Positions 32,209-32,706 of a stretch of DNA of 32,706 nucleotides are shown here, in pieces. The position numbers and the translations under genes are program-made. The DNA lies in assembly GCF_016790145.1 (NCBI RefSeq), contig NZ_JAEUOI010000091.1, forward strand, positions 1 to 32,706, read 5' to 3'. How positions within the stretch are numbered: the stretch's first letter is position 1; every line of letters starts with the position of its first letter. Under the pieces are notes generated by a model that did no database searches, had not been told where the DNA came from, and saw only the letters and a program-made list of their open reading frames with translations. The DNA is from Propionivibrio sp. Lineage in GTDB: Bacteria; Pseudomonadota; Gammaproteobacteria; Burkholderiales; Rhodocyclaceae.

Positions 32209-32706
32209 GCGCTGGCGAACGCATGATCAAAACACCTCAGGGACAGCGGAAAAGCCTTTTGAATCCCTGTGAGGAGATCTTCAGATAGTGGTGTGTCTGG
32301 GAGGCGAGCAGTACTCGCTGAACCCTGCCGGTGTGTTTCGTCCAGGACTTCAGTTTGGGCGGTCCTGGAACACGGTGTGTGTAGTTTGTTGCGCCATGCC
32401 CGTCGTCGCTTGTCAGTGAACGGCAGATCACCTCAGATTGCGGCCGTACAAGCAAACTGATGGTATGCGACGGCATTCGACCCCTATGTATAGTTTGTAA
32501 CTAGTGTCTGACCGAAAACCCCGTTTTTTGTCGAGCGCTCCGCCTTGCAGTTCTCATTAGTCATTGATTTTGTCGCTCATTCCACGTCGCGCTGTCCGGT
32601 TTGTTTCGATCAACGGCAATTATATACATTTAGCATATCAGTCAAGTAAAGCATTCCGAAGACTGCCAGATCACGTTATGAGACAGGGTCGCGGTGCCCT
32701 ATGCTG
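32209..32706. other. Gene-free right end
   Basis: About 500 bases in which I recognise no gene. A 79-codon minus-strand frame (32237-32476) has no recognisable motif and no Shine-Dalgarno. The sequence after 32600 is AT-rich (AATTATATACATTTAGCATA) and could be a promoter for a gene beyond the edge. No clear terminator for cbbP was found. Confidence 0.4.

Noticed and set aside
32237-32476. 79-codon minus-strand frame as a transposase remnant
   Set aside because: It looked like a possible insertion-sequence end, but I could not match it to any transposase family or find terminal inverted repeats.

Overview
The window looks like a piece of a betaproteobacterial chromosome. It is GC-rich, with coding strands dense in both orientations. 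A Rhodocyclales-type autotroph (Accumulibacter/Dechloromonas-like) is my best guess, from the form II RuBisCO, the phosphoribulokinase with a GSSGAGTTS P-loop, the style of the efflux operon and the dispersed repeats. No 16S gene or tRNA is present, so the assignment is an inference.

Layout. (1) 27-4504, minus strand: an RND efflux operon (periplasmic adaptor, RND pump, small DUF2892 membrane protein), with a perfect ATTAGA/TCTAAT dyad over the first start codon. (2) 4.6-7.5 kb: an accessory zone of decay. It holds two HicB-type antitoxins beside dead hicA toxins, a 5'-truncated higB beside an intact higA, an AT-rich lipoprotein gene interrupted by an in-frame stop, several inverted or direct repeats, and a displaced copy of the 3' end of cls. 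(3) 7513-12921, minus: a giant protein with a phosphohistidine swivel domain, a low-molecular-weight tyrosine phosphatase domain and a PPDK/PEP-synthase-type ATP-grasp domain, in that order. It lies between two ~220 bp direct repeats. (4) 13178-16256, minus: cardiolipin synthase translationally coupled to an uncharacterised exported protein. (5) 16.3-19.0 kb: a hemolysin III/PAQR protein, then a DUF2917 gene divergent from a MocR-type regulator across a nested operator. (6) 19.1-23.8 kb: a small exported Lys/Met-rich protein, a TPR protein coupled to a HupE/UreJ-type membrane protein, an ABM-fold monooxygenase coupled to an iron-type alcohol dehydrogenase, and a GlsB/YeaQ-type membrane protein. 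(7) 24.2-27.8 kb: a convergent pair made of a Tat-exported caspase-like protein and a membrane-anchored TIR protein. Both end in what looks like the same beta-rich domain. (8) 28.1-32.2 kb: Calvin-cycle genes cbbM, cbbF and cbbP, separated by repeat-bearing spacers. cbbF and cbbP share a 50 bp upstream element. (9) 32.2-32.7 kb: no gene recognised.

The clearest candidates for something undescribed are the dikinase-phosphatase fusion and its repeat-flanked cassette, and the caspase/TIR pair with a shared C-terminal domain. The 50 bp element before cbbF and cbbP, and a CbbF that departs from the family at three metal-site positions, come next.

Functional links: the CBB genes supply RuBisCO, FBPase and PRK steps of carbon fixation. 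The efflux operon is probably controlled by an ArsR-family (BigR/SqrR/YgaV-like) repressor encoded elsewhere. The MocR protein probably regulates its divergent DUF2917 neighbour and itself.
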